A program made the position numbers and the translations under genes. Positions 20,173 through 20,210 of a stretch of DNA of 20,210 nt are shown here, in pieces. The stretch covers positions 1 to 20,210 of IMG/VR virus record IMGVR_UViG_3300040790_000003; one strand, given 5' to 3'. The stretch comes from a virus. How positions within the stretch are numbered: the first letter of the stretch is position 1; each line of letters begins with the position of its first letter. The notes beneath the pieces are model-generated. The model saw only the letters and a program-made list of their open reading frames with translations, was not told where the DNA came from and made no database searches.

Positions 20173-20210
20173 TATTGTTCGCCCCCTTCTATTGTGTAAA
20201 TAGCTATTTC
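20172..20210 (-). CDS. C-terminal end of an upstream gene (partial)
   Basis: An open frame reaches the window's right edge and ends in TAA at 20172-20174, coding EIAIYTIEGGEQ. The stop overlaps the next ATG (TAATG), the coupling style used elsewhere in this window. Twelve residues are too few to name a product. Confidence 0.45.
   Translation of the reverse strand, partial: EIAIYTIEGGEQ

Overview
The window is a stretch of a tailed double-stranded DNA phage or prophage whose host is most likely a member of the Bacteroidota. Every credible gene is on the minus strand, so transcription runs from high to low coordinates. The host call is inferred from three things. Starts lack Shine-Dalgarno sequences and have A-rich leaders instead. 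Promoter-like sequences resemble the Bacteroidota -7 element (TAnnTTTG). Several proteins look like those common in phages of Flavobacteriia and Bacteroidia. No integrase, terminase, tRNA or CRISPR array is visible, so the lifestyle (lytic or temperate) is not determined.

Read in the direction of transcription, the right half (20210 to about 9340) is the virion module: the end of an unseen gene, a fibre/baseplate-like protein, a tape-measure-like protein, an XkdF-type prohead protease, a scaffold-like acidic protein, the major capsid protein, three beta-rich structural proteins, a long portal protein with a Cys/His-rich tail, two connector-like proteins and a large glycine-linker appendage protein. 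A lysis cassette follows (BhlA-like holin, GH24 lysozyme, spanin-like envelope protein; 9304 to 7980). A metallophosphoesterase and small genes come next (about 7980 to 6030).

The left part (6010 to 520) is the replication and recombination module: a candidate single-strand annealing protein, a YqaJ/lambda-type exonuclease, a small protein with an SSB-like acidic tip, a NinG-like nuclease, a cluster of small helix-turn-helix proteins, a protein with a DnaA domain IV, an HNH nuclease, a winged-helix replication initiator and a DnaC/IstB-type helicase loader. A partial sigma-70-like gene runs off the left edge. Many genes overlap by 1-4 bases (ATGA, TAATG), indicating operons and translational coupling.

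The most interesting signals are not genes. First, six TGCTTT repeats spaced 11-12 bp lie inside the initiator gene beside an AT-rich stretch, the layout of a lambda-like origin within gene O. Second, two promoter regions (near 4260 and 6525) share a near-identical block followed by AACGGGG, and the same AACGGGGT core recurs in the leaders of other genes, suggesting a phage regulon. Third, the envelope protein after the lysozyme combines an N-terminal membrane or lipoprotein segment, Asp-Thr repeats and four C-terminal outer-membrane-like beta strands, making it a candidate one-piece spanin.
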